Shown here one piece after another: positions 46,828 to 57,712 of a DNA stretch of 64,000 nucleotides. The notes under the pieces are model-generated. The model did not search any database, was not told the DNA's origin, and worked only from the letters and a program-made list of their open reading frames with translations. Source of the stretch: Hemerocallis citrina (lineage: Eukaryota; Streptophyta; Magnoliopsida; Asparagales; Asphodelaceae). The position numbers and the translations under genes are program-made. Position 1 is the first letter of the stretch. Each line of letters begins with the position of its first letter. Location: NCBI GenBank assembly GCA_017893485.1, contig CM030366.1, forward strand, positions 103,885,796 to 103,949,795, given 5' to 3'.

Positions 46828-48430
46828 AGTTTGCAGTACCATACTGGTAAGGTGAACTTGGTGCCAGATGCTTTGAGCTGGAGACCGACAACAAAGTTCC
46901 TAACTCAGCTGAGTGATTTGGTTGATCAGATGCGAAGGTTGGAGTTAGATATGTTGTTGCTGAGTTCTGATCGAAGTTGTTTGGTGCTCCAGCTTCAGTC
47001 GTTTCTTGTTGAGCAGATCAAAGAGGTGCTGGCTGGTGATGTGCAGTTGCAGGGTTTTCGAGCTGAGGTTAAGTCTGGTTCCAGAACGGATGTGGTTATT
47101 CATGCTGATGGATCGCTTCGTTTTGGGTCTAGGTTGTGTGTCCCGAAAGGTGAAGTTCGTCAGAGTTTGCTTGAGGAAGCCCACCAGTCGTTGTATTCTA
47201 TCCATCCTGGAGGTACTAAGATGTATCGAAATTTGAAGCTTCATTTCTGGTGGCACGATATGAAGATGGCTGTGGCTCGGTTTGTATCTCAGTGTTTGAT
47301 CTGTCAGCAGGTTAAGGCAGAGCATCAGAGAACCGCCGGACTTCTTCAACTGCTTCCCATTCCGGAGTGGAAGTGGGAACACATCACTATGAATTTTGTG
47401 ACTGCTTTGCCGAGGACTCCTAAGGGTCATAATGTCATTTGGGTGATTGTCGACCGATTGACGAAGAGTGCTCACTTCATTCCCTTCCTTGTCGAACAAT
47501 CTACTGAGAGCCTAGCTGAGAAGTACATGCAAGAGTTCGTCAGACTTCATAGAGTTCCAGTCAGTATTGTATTCGACAGAGATACGAGATTCAGATATCA
47601 GTTTTGGGAGAGTCTTCAGAATAGTTTGGGGAGTAAATTGAAGTACAGTACAGATTTTCATCCCCAGACTGATGGACAGTCAGAGAGGACCATCTAGATT
47701 CTTAAGGACATGTTGAGGTCCTGTATGCTGTAGTTCGGTGGATCATGGGAGGACCATTTGCATCTCGTAGAGTTCTCATACAACAGTAGCTTTGAGGCCA
47801 GTCTTAAAGCTGCACCATTCGAGGCACTTTACTAGAGGAAGTGCAGATCACCAGTGTGCTGGGATGACATTAGTGAGAGAAAGTTGTTGGGTCCAGAGTT
47901 GATCACCAGGACAGTTGATGCGTTGACTCAGATCAGGAAGCACTTGCAGGCAGCTCAGGATAGGTAGAGGCGATGGGCTGATGTCCATCGGAGAGCTTTG
48001 GAGTTTGAGGTTGGTGACCAGGTTTTTCTAAAGGTATCGTCTTGGCGGAGTGTCATTCGGTTTGGTGGTGGGGGCAAGCTCAGCCCTAGGTTTATTGGAC
48101 CGTTTGATATTGTGGAGCAAGTAGGCAAGGTGGCCTATCATCTTGCATTTCCGCCAGCTTGATGAGGAGTGCACAATGTTTTCCATGTCTCACAACTCAG
48201 GAGATATATCCGAAATGAGAGCCACGTGATCGACTATTCTGAGTTGACCGTTCGACCGGATTTGACTTGTGAGATTCCGCCGGTTGCTATTTTGGATCGG
48301 CAGGAGAAAGTGCTTAAGAACAAGGTTATTAAGCTGGTTCGTGTTTCTTGGAATCCTCACTCGGCGGGTGAGTCGACTTGGGAGCTGGAGGAGGAAATTC
48401 AGTAGAAGTTTTCTCATCTGTTTGAGTAGT
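46828..48430 (+). pseudogene. Ty3 integrase with chromodomain-like C-terminus, broken
   Basis: After SLQYHTGKVNLVPDALSWRP (end of RNase H) comes integrase. The HHCC zinc finger is at about 47,180-47,310 (H-X3-7-H ... CLICQQVK). The catalytic core is TMNFVTALPRTPKG (about 47,388), FDRDTRFRYQFWESL (about 47,571) and HPQTDGQSERTI (about 47,660). The first catalytic Asp, normally MDF, is Asn here. Stops occur at 47,695-47,697, about 47,731 (both probably from Gln), 47,833, 47,966 and two adjacent ones at 48,160. The tail has HNVFHVSQLRRY and WNPHSAGESTWELEEE, like the chromodomain module of Tekay-type elements. No functional protein is possible. Confidence 0.93.
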
Positions 48431-48526
48431 TTTTTTGTTTTGTTTTTCTTTTCTTTTTGGGGTTGCCCTATGTACCTCTTGTTTGAATTTTGATGACGAA
48501 ATTCTTCTTGTTAGGTGGGTAGGATT

Positions 48527-51500
48527 TGTAACCCCTATTTTTTATTTTCTGTATTTTGGGTGTATTTTTCCTTTCCCGTGTATTTGATTCAGCTTGTATT
48601 TCTTTTGGACCGTATATTGGATCTTCTTTTTCAATATATTCATTTATTGTTCTTGTTGTCTTTTATTTGAGCTCTTGATTCATTTTTTCTGCCATCATTT
48701 CGTCTCTGTTTGATCGTGCCATTATTTTTTATTCTCATTATATTTATTCACGCCCTATTATATTTTTTCATTTAGTGCCCATCTCATTATTTTTGGATCA
48801 CACTATATTTCTTGTTATTTTGCTTTATTCATACCCAAACCCTATATTCTATAATTCCCTTAAACCCATTAAACCCCTATCCATTTAGCCCAAACCCATT
48901 ATGCATCAAATAAACTCATTACCCTATTTCCCCAAACCCAAACCCGTTTGCACCTCTCCTACCCGTTTACCCCATCAAGCCATCACCCTCACCATTTAAA
49001 CCCTAACTCCTTCCACCCTATATATAATACCCATGCACCTGTTCATCCCCGATCTCAACCCTAGCCGCACTAGACTCAGTCGCTACCCTTCCGCCCGACT
49101 CTCGACTCTCCTCTTCATCCACCTCATCGATGAACCATTCCCGATAATCTCCCTTCCTCGTCCCTGTGCTCCTCTGCTGCCGTCGACCCCACCTCAGTGC
49201 CCCTACCTCTCCCCATCTCCTATGCCCAGGTTGATAATAGTGCAGCATCGCAGCTCCCCCTATGCGCCCTCCTCCTGCCGCGACACCGCCACAGTGCCCT
49301 GTAGCCCACCGTAATGCCCTCCTGCATCTCCAGTTATTCGGCGACAGCTCCGATAGTAGCACCATACCCCTCGCCGTCTCCTCTGCCGCCTCTCTTGGTG
49401 TGCAGGTGTGTTGTTGCTTGTTACTTGTGTTCGTAGTTGCTCGTTCCTTGTGTTCATGAGTGACTCGTGATCCGTTCGTTGTGTTCGTTGGTTCGTTTCC
49501 GGGAATCCGTTCCCGTTATTCTTGTTCTTTGCATTGTTTCCGTCGTCGACTATAAGGCAAGTAACTTGTATTCTTTTCTTTGTGTAATACAAGTACTAAA
49601 TACCGCCTGTAGTGTAGTTGTGTTCTAGAGACAATTCTTATGCAAAACCCCTGTTGTATCTTGTCTCTATTGTGTTAACCCACCGTAGTTGCCTCATTAC
49701 ACACATGACATAAAATAACCTAGGGATGGCCACTTCTTGTTGTATACATGCATGTTGTTCATGACTTGTTGTATGATCTCGTATGCTTGATGTGTTGATA
49801 GTAGTATAACTTATTGTAGACTTGCTAAATACCCTATATTATGTTGCTTGGACATCTAGTACACCATATTTCACGTTTGGATATGTTTTGGATGAGTTTC
49901 ATATGAACTAGTTGATTTTGTGCATGAAGGATAATTTTTGTTTTGTCGATACCCCGTTTTTGTTCAGTAATTTAGACCCTATTAAGGCCAGTATATGAAA
50001 ATTATTTGTGAATATGAATTATAGAGAATTCTGTCCACTTTCAAGATTTTCTGACAGATCTCAGTTTTGATTTATGAGTTGCGAGTTATGACTATTTTAC
50101 TACAGATGTGTTTAAAATTTCAGATCCAGTTTTATACGAATTCTGTATGGTAATTTATTTTTCTACTGATGTTAAAGATAATATTTTGATCAAATATTTT
50201 GCTGGTTACTACTAGACTTGGTAGTGATTAACCCCTAATTTTTGTGGATTTAATTGTTAACTTTTATACACTATTCTATACTTGTAAACAACTACGATAC
50301 TTGCAGAATTTTCCTACTATTCAGTAAAGAACGTGAATTTCAACCTGATTCTATTTGCTGTCTCTAAAAACTTTGTGAATATGAATTATAGTCTACTGTA
50401 TCTATTTTATCACCCTTTTGACGGATCTGGATTTCAATTTGTATTTTGTGAGATATTGCTGTTTTAGTACTGCTTCATGATTCCAGATTTAAAAAAACTA
50501 CCGTATCTTGCTGCTTTCTGATTTTACTTGACTATTCTATCTATGTTGGAAAATTATGAAACCTTATTTTCGGTTACTAAACATATTAGGGAATACCCCA
50601 GATTTTTCTTGGATTTAACCAGTGAGTTTTTACGTTGTTTTCCTGTTTATGAATACAAACTTCTGATTTCTGGCTGAACATGTTTTCTGGATTCAAATCT
50701 GTTTTGAAACTTGTTTTTACGAAATAACATATGACTTATATATTTGCTGGATTTGAACGGAAGTCTATTTTCTAGATCTTTTAACGGATCCAGGTTTGCA
50801 TGTCCGTGGCAACGGAAATCCCAGATTTGGTGCAGTACTGTCTTGCTGTTCTGAACTAGAATTTTCGTTGTCTTAGTCTATTTTGAGTCTTCCTTCACCT
50901 GTTCGTGTCCTTTATTCAACTTGTACTTGTTCCTTGTTGTCTCTCCATGTTTTTTGACTTGTTTGTGCATGACCATGCTTTCTTGAATAATAATAATAAA
51001 TAACTAAGCCGGGGTTAAAAGGAGAGATCTAATAGTGGAAAATGCAGAAACGTGTACTCGGAAGGGGATCTATAGATCCTACGTGATTACTTGATACTTG
51101 AGGCTTGATACTTGATACTTGAGGCTTGATACTTCATAATTGAGGCTTGATACTTGCTTACTTGATACTTGTTTCTGAGTACACTGCCCTCTATGATCTA
51201 CTATGAAATCTAAAACGAAACTGTTTGATTGTAGCAACCATGTGGTAAAAGTTTGGGACGCATGAAGTGCTACCTAGATAGATTTAACACAAGACTTGAA
51301 CATGATCACTTGACACTTGCTACTTGTTACTTGTACATGATACTTGATTCTTGACACTCGTTACTTGTTACTCGTTACCTGTTTACTTGATATTTGTTTA
51401 CTTAACACTTGTTACATGCCAGTTGTACTGTTCATCTTGCCATACTAGTTTTTCTATTTTGTTATCATATTTATTCCATGCTATGCTTGCTTCTGCTGTT

Positions 51501-51996
51501 ACCCCATATTTGTTTATTTTTCCCTGTACTTATGCCTGCACTACAAGCGGCCCGCAACTTGCATTGACGGAAATTTTGTTTTCTTTTACTCTTCCTGCAA
51601 TTTGCTAAATAGTAGATTTTAGAGATCAGCTACCAGATGGTGTAGGTGATGTGAGATTCTAGATGCTGGAGTTTTTCTATCATTATTTTTATTTCTTGTT
51701 GCTTATCTTGAATAATTGTACTTGGTTACTTGGATTATTTTGTATTATGAAATGTGACCCAGAATTATTGACTTGTTCAGATATGGTTTATTTAAAATTT
51801 ATTTTGTTATAAGTAAATTCTTTTTGGTATATTGATTCATATATGCATGCGTGGTTGACTTCTCTTGCTTCCTACTTTGATTATTCATGTGAAATATTGT
51901 AAAGATCCTGACAGCTTATGGATGATGAAAATCATTCGCTGGGCTTAGTCACGTATCCATATTCCGTATTCTCTTTTTGGGAAGCGGAGCGTGACA
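48527..51996 (+). repeat. 3' LTR of the Tekay-like element (family A relative)
   Basis: 3470 bp, beginning TGTAACCCCTATTTTTT and ending GGAGCGTGACA. Homologous to the LARD LTRs over blocks such as GCAAGTAACTTGTATTCTTT, GTTCTAGAGACAATT and GCTTATGGATGATGAAAATC, with a distinct promoter region. It carries TTGATACTTGAGGC-type repeats at 51,080-51,175. The sequence after 51,996 is family B LTR again. Confidence 0.88.
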
Positions 51997-52368
51997 AAGG
52001 CATATCATACACTGACACGACTAGTATAGTCACTTTTCCCGTTTGCAATCAAGTTTGTGTTTGCTAAATTAAAGAATCGATGTATTACTGCATTGCATCA
52101 GTTGTATGCAACTGATGTGCCCACAGTTTTCCAATTGCAGGGTTGGACTTGGCATAGGCTTGAAGTCACTATGATCAGTTATTACAAGAATGAAGAATTT
52201 TCATTATTGTAGATTATATTGTATTCATTTAATTCCGTTGTGCTGCTGTAAAGAACATGTTGTAAATAAAAAGTTTTAAATTCCTTGTAAATTTGTATGA
52301 ATTTGAAGTAAAAGATCATGTATTTGCTACGAATTATATATGTTTGGAATTCGGGGTGTTACACCTCC

Positions 52369-53087
52369 CTTGCCAAGAAGTCCCCTCGGATTTATCTGAC
52401 CTCCTCCGAAGTGAAAAGTATATCCGGGCCGAGGAGGCCCTCTACTCTGGGGGGGGGGGGGGGGGAGAAATCCTCGCCGAGAGGGAAGCAGAAGATTTAC
52501 AGTGCCGAGTCTCCTAAGAAGTTACAGAAAGATGCTTTCGGTCAGAGGTGCCCTCCTTCTGCACCTCGGTTCGAAAATTTTACCCCACGCACTACTAGTA
52601 TCTTAGCAATGCTCATGGAAGTGGAGGAATAGGGGCACCTCTGTCCCTTGCCTCGAATGAATACCTCTGGGAAGAAGAAGGACAGAAGATTCTGGTGTCA
52701 CTTCCACTGGGACCACGGACATGAAACATACAACTATCATACCCTTAAAGATGAGATTGAAGCATTGATCCGTTGAGGCTATCTGTCTGAAAGACAAAGC
52801 AGCTCCTCTCCCCGCTCGAGGATCCAATAAGCGTCCGAAGAAGAGGTTCGATTCCCAGGAGTTGGGGTAAGTGGCATTCTTCCATTCCATACATGGAGAA
52901 CCCATGGGGGAGATTCTAACTCCTCCCGGAAGGCGTTTGTCCGAGAGGTGAACAATTACCCTCCTCCCAGAAGTTCGGGGATGCCAGTCTCTTTTTCAGA
53001 TGAAGATCTGGAGGGCACTCTTCCTTATGATGCCCTGGTGTTAGCCTTTGCATGGCAAACGACAACGTCCGTCAGATTATAGTGGAC
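52369..53087 (+). pseudogene. Tat-like gag C-terminus and start of protease, element 2
   Basis: Continues gag: LAKKSPR, EKYIRAEEALYSG, a 17-base G tract (52,449-52,465), RMNTSGKKKDRRFWCHF and a zinc-knuckle-like HWDHGHETYNYHTLKDEIEA, with Tyr where element 1 has the last Cys. Then SFSDEDLEGTLPYDALV and, after a frame change, ANDNVRQIIVDC: the segment before the DxGS active site of Tat-like proteases. It stops there because the LTR at 53,088 is inserted. Stops and frame changes throughout. Confidence 0.85.
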
Positions 53088-54894
53088 TGTAATACCTGCG
53101 AAATAGTATATAACTATTTAGTTTATTATTTGTGCACAAATGAGAGTTGGACGTGCTAGTGTGTTTTTCTCAATTTAATTGTGTTTATATTGAGTTAGAA
53201 GCATATTATTTTATATGTTTCGACCCTAACCTAACTTGGACATATTTTTGAGTCTAGAGTGGACTTGAACTCATTAAACCCCAACTACACTAGTTCATAT
53301 GTGCACGTTTGTGCAACATGACAAAAACAAAATAATAATAAAAAATGGATTACCTAGGAGGGCCGACCACTATTTGGAGGAAAATGATTTGGTTTTTGGG
53401 CTCCAAAAATATTGTAGGCTACCTTAGGGTGTGGAGTAGGGAGAATCATTTCTTGTTGAGAGCACTTGAGTGCCTTGGAACCCATACAAACATCTTCCCC
53501 TTCTCCTTTGTGTGGCCGGCTATGAATATGGAAACATGAGACAACTTCTAACTCATTTTGAGCTCCTTTTTCCACTATAAAATCCTAGTTCAGTATAGGT
53601 GCGGTTTGGGGGAGAAAGAAGGCAAGGGGGGTACTCCAAGAAGGGTTCAAGAAACTTGGAGGAAGGCTAGGAGCTTGGAGAAGCAAGAGCAAGCTTGGTG
53701 ATCACTTTAGCATACAAATCTTCAACAGGTGGGTGTTCTCTAAACCATTATGTATGTTGTTTCATGAATTTAAAATGTGATGCATGTTATTTGTTAGTAT
53801 GGCATGTCATAAAGATTGTATTTTTTACAAATATATGGAGCTAGTAATTGAAGTAATTGATAATGCAGAAGTTGTAGTTTTGTAGAGAACCACCTTCTAA
53901 TAGTAGCATCATGCAAAATATTCTTTAGCAAACAACTAATATCATGCTAAGATGGATTGATTTCGGTGGTTGAAATAATAGTTATGAAATGAGTAGAAAT
54001 TCTAGTTCGAAGTAGTGAGTGAGCAGATGAAAGTTACTGTTTTTGTTCTTTATAGGAATTTTTGATTAGTTTTGTTATAAATAATTTTACTTTAAATTAC
54101 TTATATTAATAATCTATTTGGGAAAAAAAATTATGCTGTTGAAAATATCTCGCCGAAAGCTTTAAAACGAGCCTAATATTAGTACTTTTTGGAACTAATT
54201 TTAAATTATGAACTTTTTACTTGTATTAACAATGTAAAATAATCAAGTGTAAAATTACTTAGGAATTAATTTAATAATATCATATATAACATTAATCAAA
54301 TAAATTTTCTAATTTAGTATATTTTAATATTAAATTTTGACAGAAATAGAAAATTTCGGATTATAATAATTAAAAATGAAAGTACAACATGAAGATGAAA
54401 AAAATACAGATAAGCTAATACAATAACAACAAACTACAATAACAGGAAAAACAAATTACATAATAGCAAATTACGATAACATTAAAAATTATTAATGTTA
54501 TAATTTTAATTTTTTTATTATTATTCAGTTCTATGTATTTCAATGTCCAACGCTTGTATTTTCAATTAATGATTCTATGTATTTGTCGTTTATCTATTTT
54601 CAATTAATGATCACATTGTATGAGTGGGTAGTCCTTTTAAAATATGTTAAGCTAATACAAAATAACTAAATAATCTTATCTATAAATATTGTATCAATTA
54701 TTTTTTTCAAACAATAAAAAAATATTCAAAATTGGTCTCATTTTAAAGGTATCGTCGAGACATTTCCAACTGTACCAAAATAATAAAATTTTGTTTAATA
54801 TTTTATAAGATACATTCACGAAATATACAATACACATTTTAATTAAAGGATATGGAAGGAATTCTTAAAAAGATATTAAGGTAAAAAATGGTAA

Positions 54895-55049
54895 AATGGG
54901 AAATACAAATATTGAATAGTGTTTTGGAGATGAGATCAAAAGTCTCCAAATTTGGAGACGTTTCTGAAGGATCTCCATTTTGGAGATGGAGATAGAGACC
55001 CGTTGGGGCTTCATTTCTTCAAAATGAAGCCTCATTGGAGATGCTCTTA
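54895..55049. mobile_element. Possible Pong-like MITE end
   Basis: CATTGGAGATGCTC followed by TTA (55,033-55,049) is the usual end and 3-bp target site of plant PIF/Pong-type elements (GAGCATCTCCAATG inward). TCTCCA-rich sequence runs from about 54,925. No matching left end with GAGCATCTCC was found, so its extent is uncertain. Confidence 0.4.
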
Positions 55050-55712
55050 GACAGACTTGAGTTTTTTTTAAAGCTAATAATTTGACGCATGAGTACAATT
55101 CTAGCTTACAAATCAGGTTAGATGACAAGAAAGTCAGTGAACTAATAACTCACTTAAATTTGCATGCTAAATGAAGCTACTGGACTTGGGTATTAATAGG
55201 ATTGAATGTGGAAATGGATGATAGTTAAGTGCTAGAATGCATCAAACATATGTGCATGCTCACTGTTTTGAAGGAAATTTTGCTTACTGTTTTGAGATTC
55301 GCCGTATAGGTTGAATTGTGCTATCAAATTAGGAAATTTAAATACTCTATTTCAAGCTTAGTTTGATGTATAAAGTGTGTATTGAATTGATGCATGGCCG
55401 GGCTCGAATAGCCCTTAAAACGAGTTCGAAAAGAGCTAAAAAACGACAATTTTTTGTTGTTTTGTTGCTGTTGTTTTTGGCTGACCTTTTCGCTGTTTAC
55501 AGCGATTTTCTTCACTCTTTTGTGGGGTTATAATGTTATTTGATGCCCCATTGAGTGGTCCTAAGTTTTGGTTGATTAGCCCTTGATTTGAATGCAATTA
55601 GGAGCTCAAATAGTCGGTTAATTCATTGTTGAGCTGTCTTTTGTTGGCTGGAAATTGCATGCTGTTTGGGCGTTCACGTCACTCATTTGATGCATTATTT
55701 ACTTTCTTTACA

Positions 55713-55810
55713 ACTTAAATTCACTGTCTAATAGTGTAGTACCATGAATCCTAAGTCCTAGACTTAAATTCACTGTCTAATACTGTAGTACCATGAATCC
55801 TAAGTCCTAG
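55713..55810. repeat. 49-bp tandem duplication
   Basis: Two adjacent 49-base copies (55,713-55,761 and 55,762-55,810) differ at a single base (TAATAGTG / TAATACTG). A second short duplication (CTGCTAGAACTTGAATTCA-like) follows. Confidence 0.95.
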
Positions 55811-56879
55811 ATTGCTAGAACTTGAATTCACCTAGACTGCTAGAACTTGAATTCAGGGTAGCTCGAAATGTAAAGACCGCACTGTTGGGGGCTATTTTCT
55901 GATAACTGTTTTGCTTACTGTTTTGGGTCGACTTGCTTGCTGTTTTTAAGCTAAACTTGTGGGAAGACCCTGGAATGGTTGGAGTTCAGTAGGACCCAAG
56001 AAGCGTTTGGTTGCGGCCCGAAAACGTGTTCGAAACATCGAGCGAAGAGGGGCAAACGACAGCGGGAGCTCGGGCTGCTGTTTGTTGGGCCGGGTTTGGG
56101 CTAAGTTGGGCCAGCTTCTGGGTTGTTTGGGAGGCCAAGTTGGGCCCTGTTTGCGGTAGGATTAAGTCTTTATTAACTTGAGTTAGTTGCATAGCATTTG
56201 GAACTAGAATGCGAGTTATGAATGTCGCACAGATGTTGTTAATCACTTGAACTCTAGTATAATAATTGATTAGTCATCTTAACTTAAGAATAGGTTAATG
56301 AAATTCTAAGTTAGGAGTCCAATTGGAACGGTAGATTGAATTTATAATGAATTAATGAAATGTGAGGCGAAGAGTTGCATATGGTTAATATGGTAGACTT
56401 TTACGAGCAAGAAGATCGCCTAGCAACTTAATTAAGTTAATTGAACTTGTAGACTAGTAAGAATCTAGAATCAATAGAGAGGGATTAATTAACTAATAAG
56501 TAGTGAGTCTAAGAATTGTGCTAGAAGATGCTGAATATTGGAGTAGCAACAGAAAGACTAGAACCATTGGAAACGAGTGAATCTAGTTAATAATGAATCA
56601 GATTAGAAATTCTAGAATTATCCATACTCTTTAGTTCTAGTGCTTCCATATAAGTAGAGGTGTCTTAATCAGTAGATTAGTACTTTTAATCTGAGAATGC
56701 AAGGTTCTAGATGCTAGGGTACCGGCAGTTATGTGCTTCCAAGGAAGAGGAAATGGGCCGAGTTGGTAGTATTTTATTTTATGAGATAAGGTCGGTGGGG
56801 TACGCTAGCTCTAGACCATGTGATTATTGATTGCAGGACAAGCACTAGAAGGGAGATGTGACGAAGCAGGAGCAAACAT

Positions 56880-57320
56880 GAGAAGAGGGCTCTAGAATGA
56901 TCTGCAGAGCAAGATAATCTTGAAAATTCTGGGATGAGGGTTCAAATAGGTTCAGGATGATCCACAGATAGAGATTGATCTTGAGAATTCCGAGATGAGA
57001 GTGACACTTACGGGATGTTCATGTGAAAAGGGTTCCAGGATGATCTACGGAGTGAGATAATCCCCAACATTCTGGGATGAAAGATGAAATAAGCTCAAGA
57101 ATGATCCGCAGAGTGGGATTGATCTATAAAATTTTGGGACGAGAGCGACACTCATGGAATGTTCATGTGATGAGGGTGCCTGGATGATCTGCGGAGTGTG
57201 AAATCTCCAAAATTTTGGGACGAGAGATGCAATAGGCTCGAGGATGATCCACGGATAGTGATTGATCTTCATTATTTCGGGACGAAAGGCAATACTTACA
57301 GGATGTTCAAATCCTGGAAG
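56880..57320. repeat. Degenerate tandem array, ~144-bp unit
   Basis: About three units, marked by GG(G/A)ATGTTCATGTGA at about 57,012 and 57,155 and a variant at 57,299. Each holds two related half-units of the form GGATGATC(T/C)(G/A)C(A/G)GAGTG...TTTTGGGACGAGAG. Confidence 0.8.
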
Positions 57321-57712
57321 TTTGTCACAAAGATAGTTGGCATTGCGAGGGACCAAACACTATAAATGGAAGGATGTTTAAGGCTTGTTTGGAAAGTACG
57401 TAGTGTGAGATGCATAATATTCTAAACAAGTGTGCATTAGAATAAAGCATCGTGTGCATCTGATTTTGTGTATTAGATTTCTATGGTCATGACATACACC
57501 GACACATCTAGAATTTGTATTCAGTAACTTCACATTGCTGCCTACATGTTGATTATTGAGATTTTAGAGATTGCTGGTATCATCAGCATTGCGTCAGTTG
57601 CATTCAACTGACGTGCAAATAGTTGATTAGTTGCATGACCCTTCCTAATCGTGGGAACATGGGACTCGAGTTGTGTGGATCATTCAAGTGAAAAGTGATG
57701 TGGATTTGTACA

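Larger units (their letters stand above)
39677..51996 (+). mobile_element. Tekay-like Ty3 retrotransposon, 5'-truncated, split by a LARD
   Basis: The remaining parts are RNase H (39,677-39,883), integrase with a chromodomain-like tail (46,828-48,430), a polypurine tract (TTAGGTGGGTAGGATT, 48,511-48,526) and a 3' LTR (48,527-51,996). The 5' LTR, gag, protease and polymerase core are missing at the 39,676 junction. The LARD 39,884-46,822 divides RNase H from integrase. Integrase with an adjoining chromodomain-like motif and the GACGAAATT...GGTGGGTAGGATT 3' end are typical of plant chromoviruses of the Tekay/Del group. Confidence 0.88.
38482..52363 (+). mobile_element. Family B LTR in gag, itself split by a Ty3 element
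   Basis: It starts TGTAACACCCCGCAAAAATT and ends GAATTCGGGGTGTTACA. Flanks are CATCC (38,477-38,481) and CCTCC (52,364-52,368), a 5-bp TSD with one mismatch. Gag resumes directly (LAKKSPR). LTR sequence is 38,482-39,676 and 51,997-52,363; the Ty3 remnant lies between, and the junction at 39,676 has lost the Ty3 5' half and probably some LTR. Two MITEs sit in TA repeats of the left portion. Confidence 0.82.
26782..53087 (+). mobile_element. Tat-like Ty3 element 2, host of the nested stack
   Basis: The 5' LTR starts TGATACGGGTAAAAATTAC, like element 1, and is 26,782-26,998 plus 33,971-34,346 (593 bp without the inserted LTR). A PBS, a broken gag and the start of a protease follow. Element sequence is 26,782-26,998, 33,971-35,280, 38,386-38,481 and 52,369-53,087; everything between is later insertion. 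It breaks off inside the protease at 53,087 where another LTR begins, and its 3' half is not in the window. Joining the pieces restores colinearity with the gag of element 1, which supports the nesting. Confidence 0.85.
53088..57712 (+). mobile_element. Family B LTR inserted in the Tat-like protease
   Basis: Starts TGTAATACCTGCGAAATAGT directly after the protease residues IIVD. Its first 150 bases match the minus-strand copy ending at 33,965. A TATA box (TATAAAA, about 53,575-53,581) lies before a likely transcript start. The family's end-proximal CAGTTGCATTCAACTGACGTG occurs at about 57,597. The true 3' terminus is not reached because an antisense copy begins at 57,713. It includes a 49-bp tandem duplication and a roughly 144-bp repeat array. 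Confidence 0.72.
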
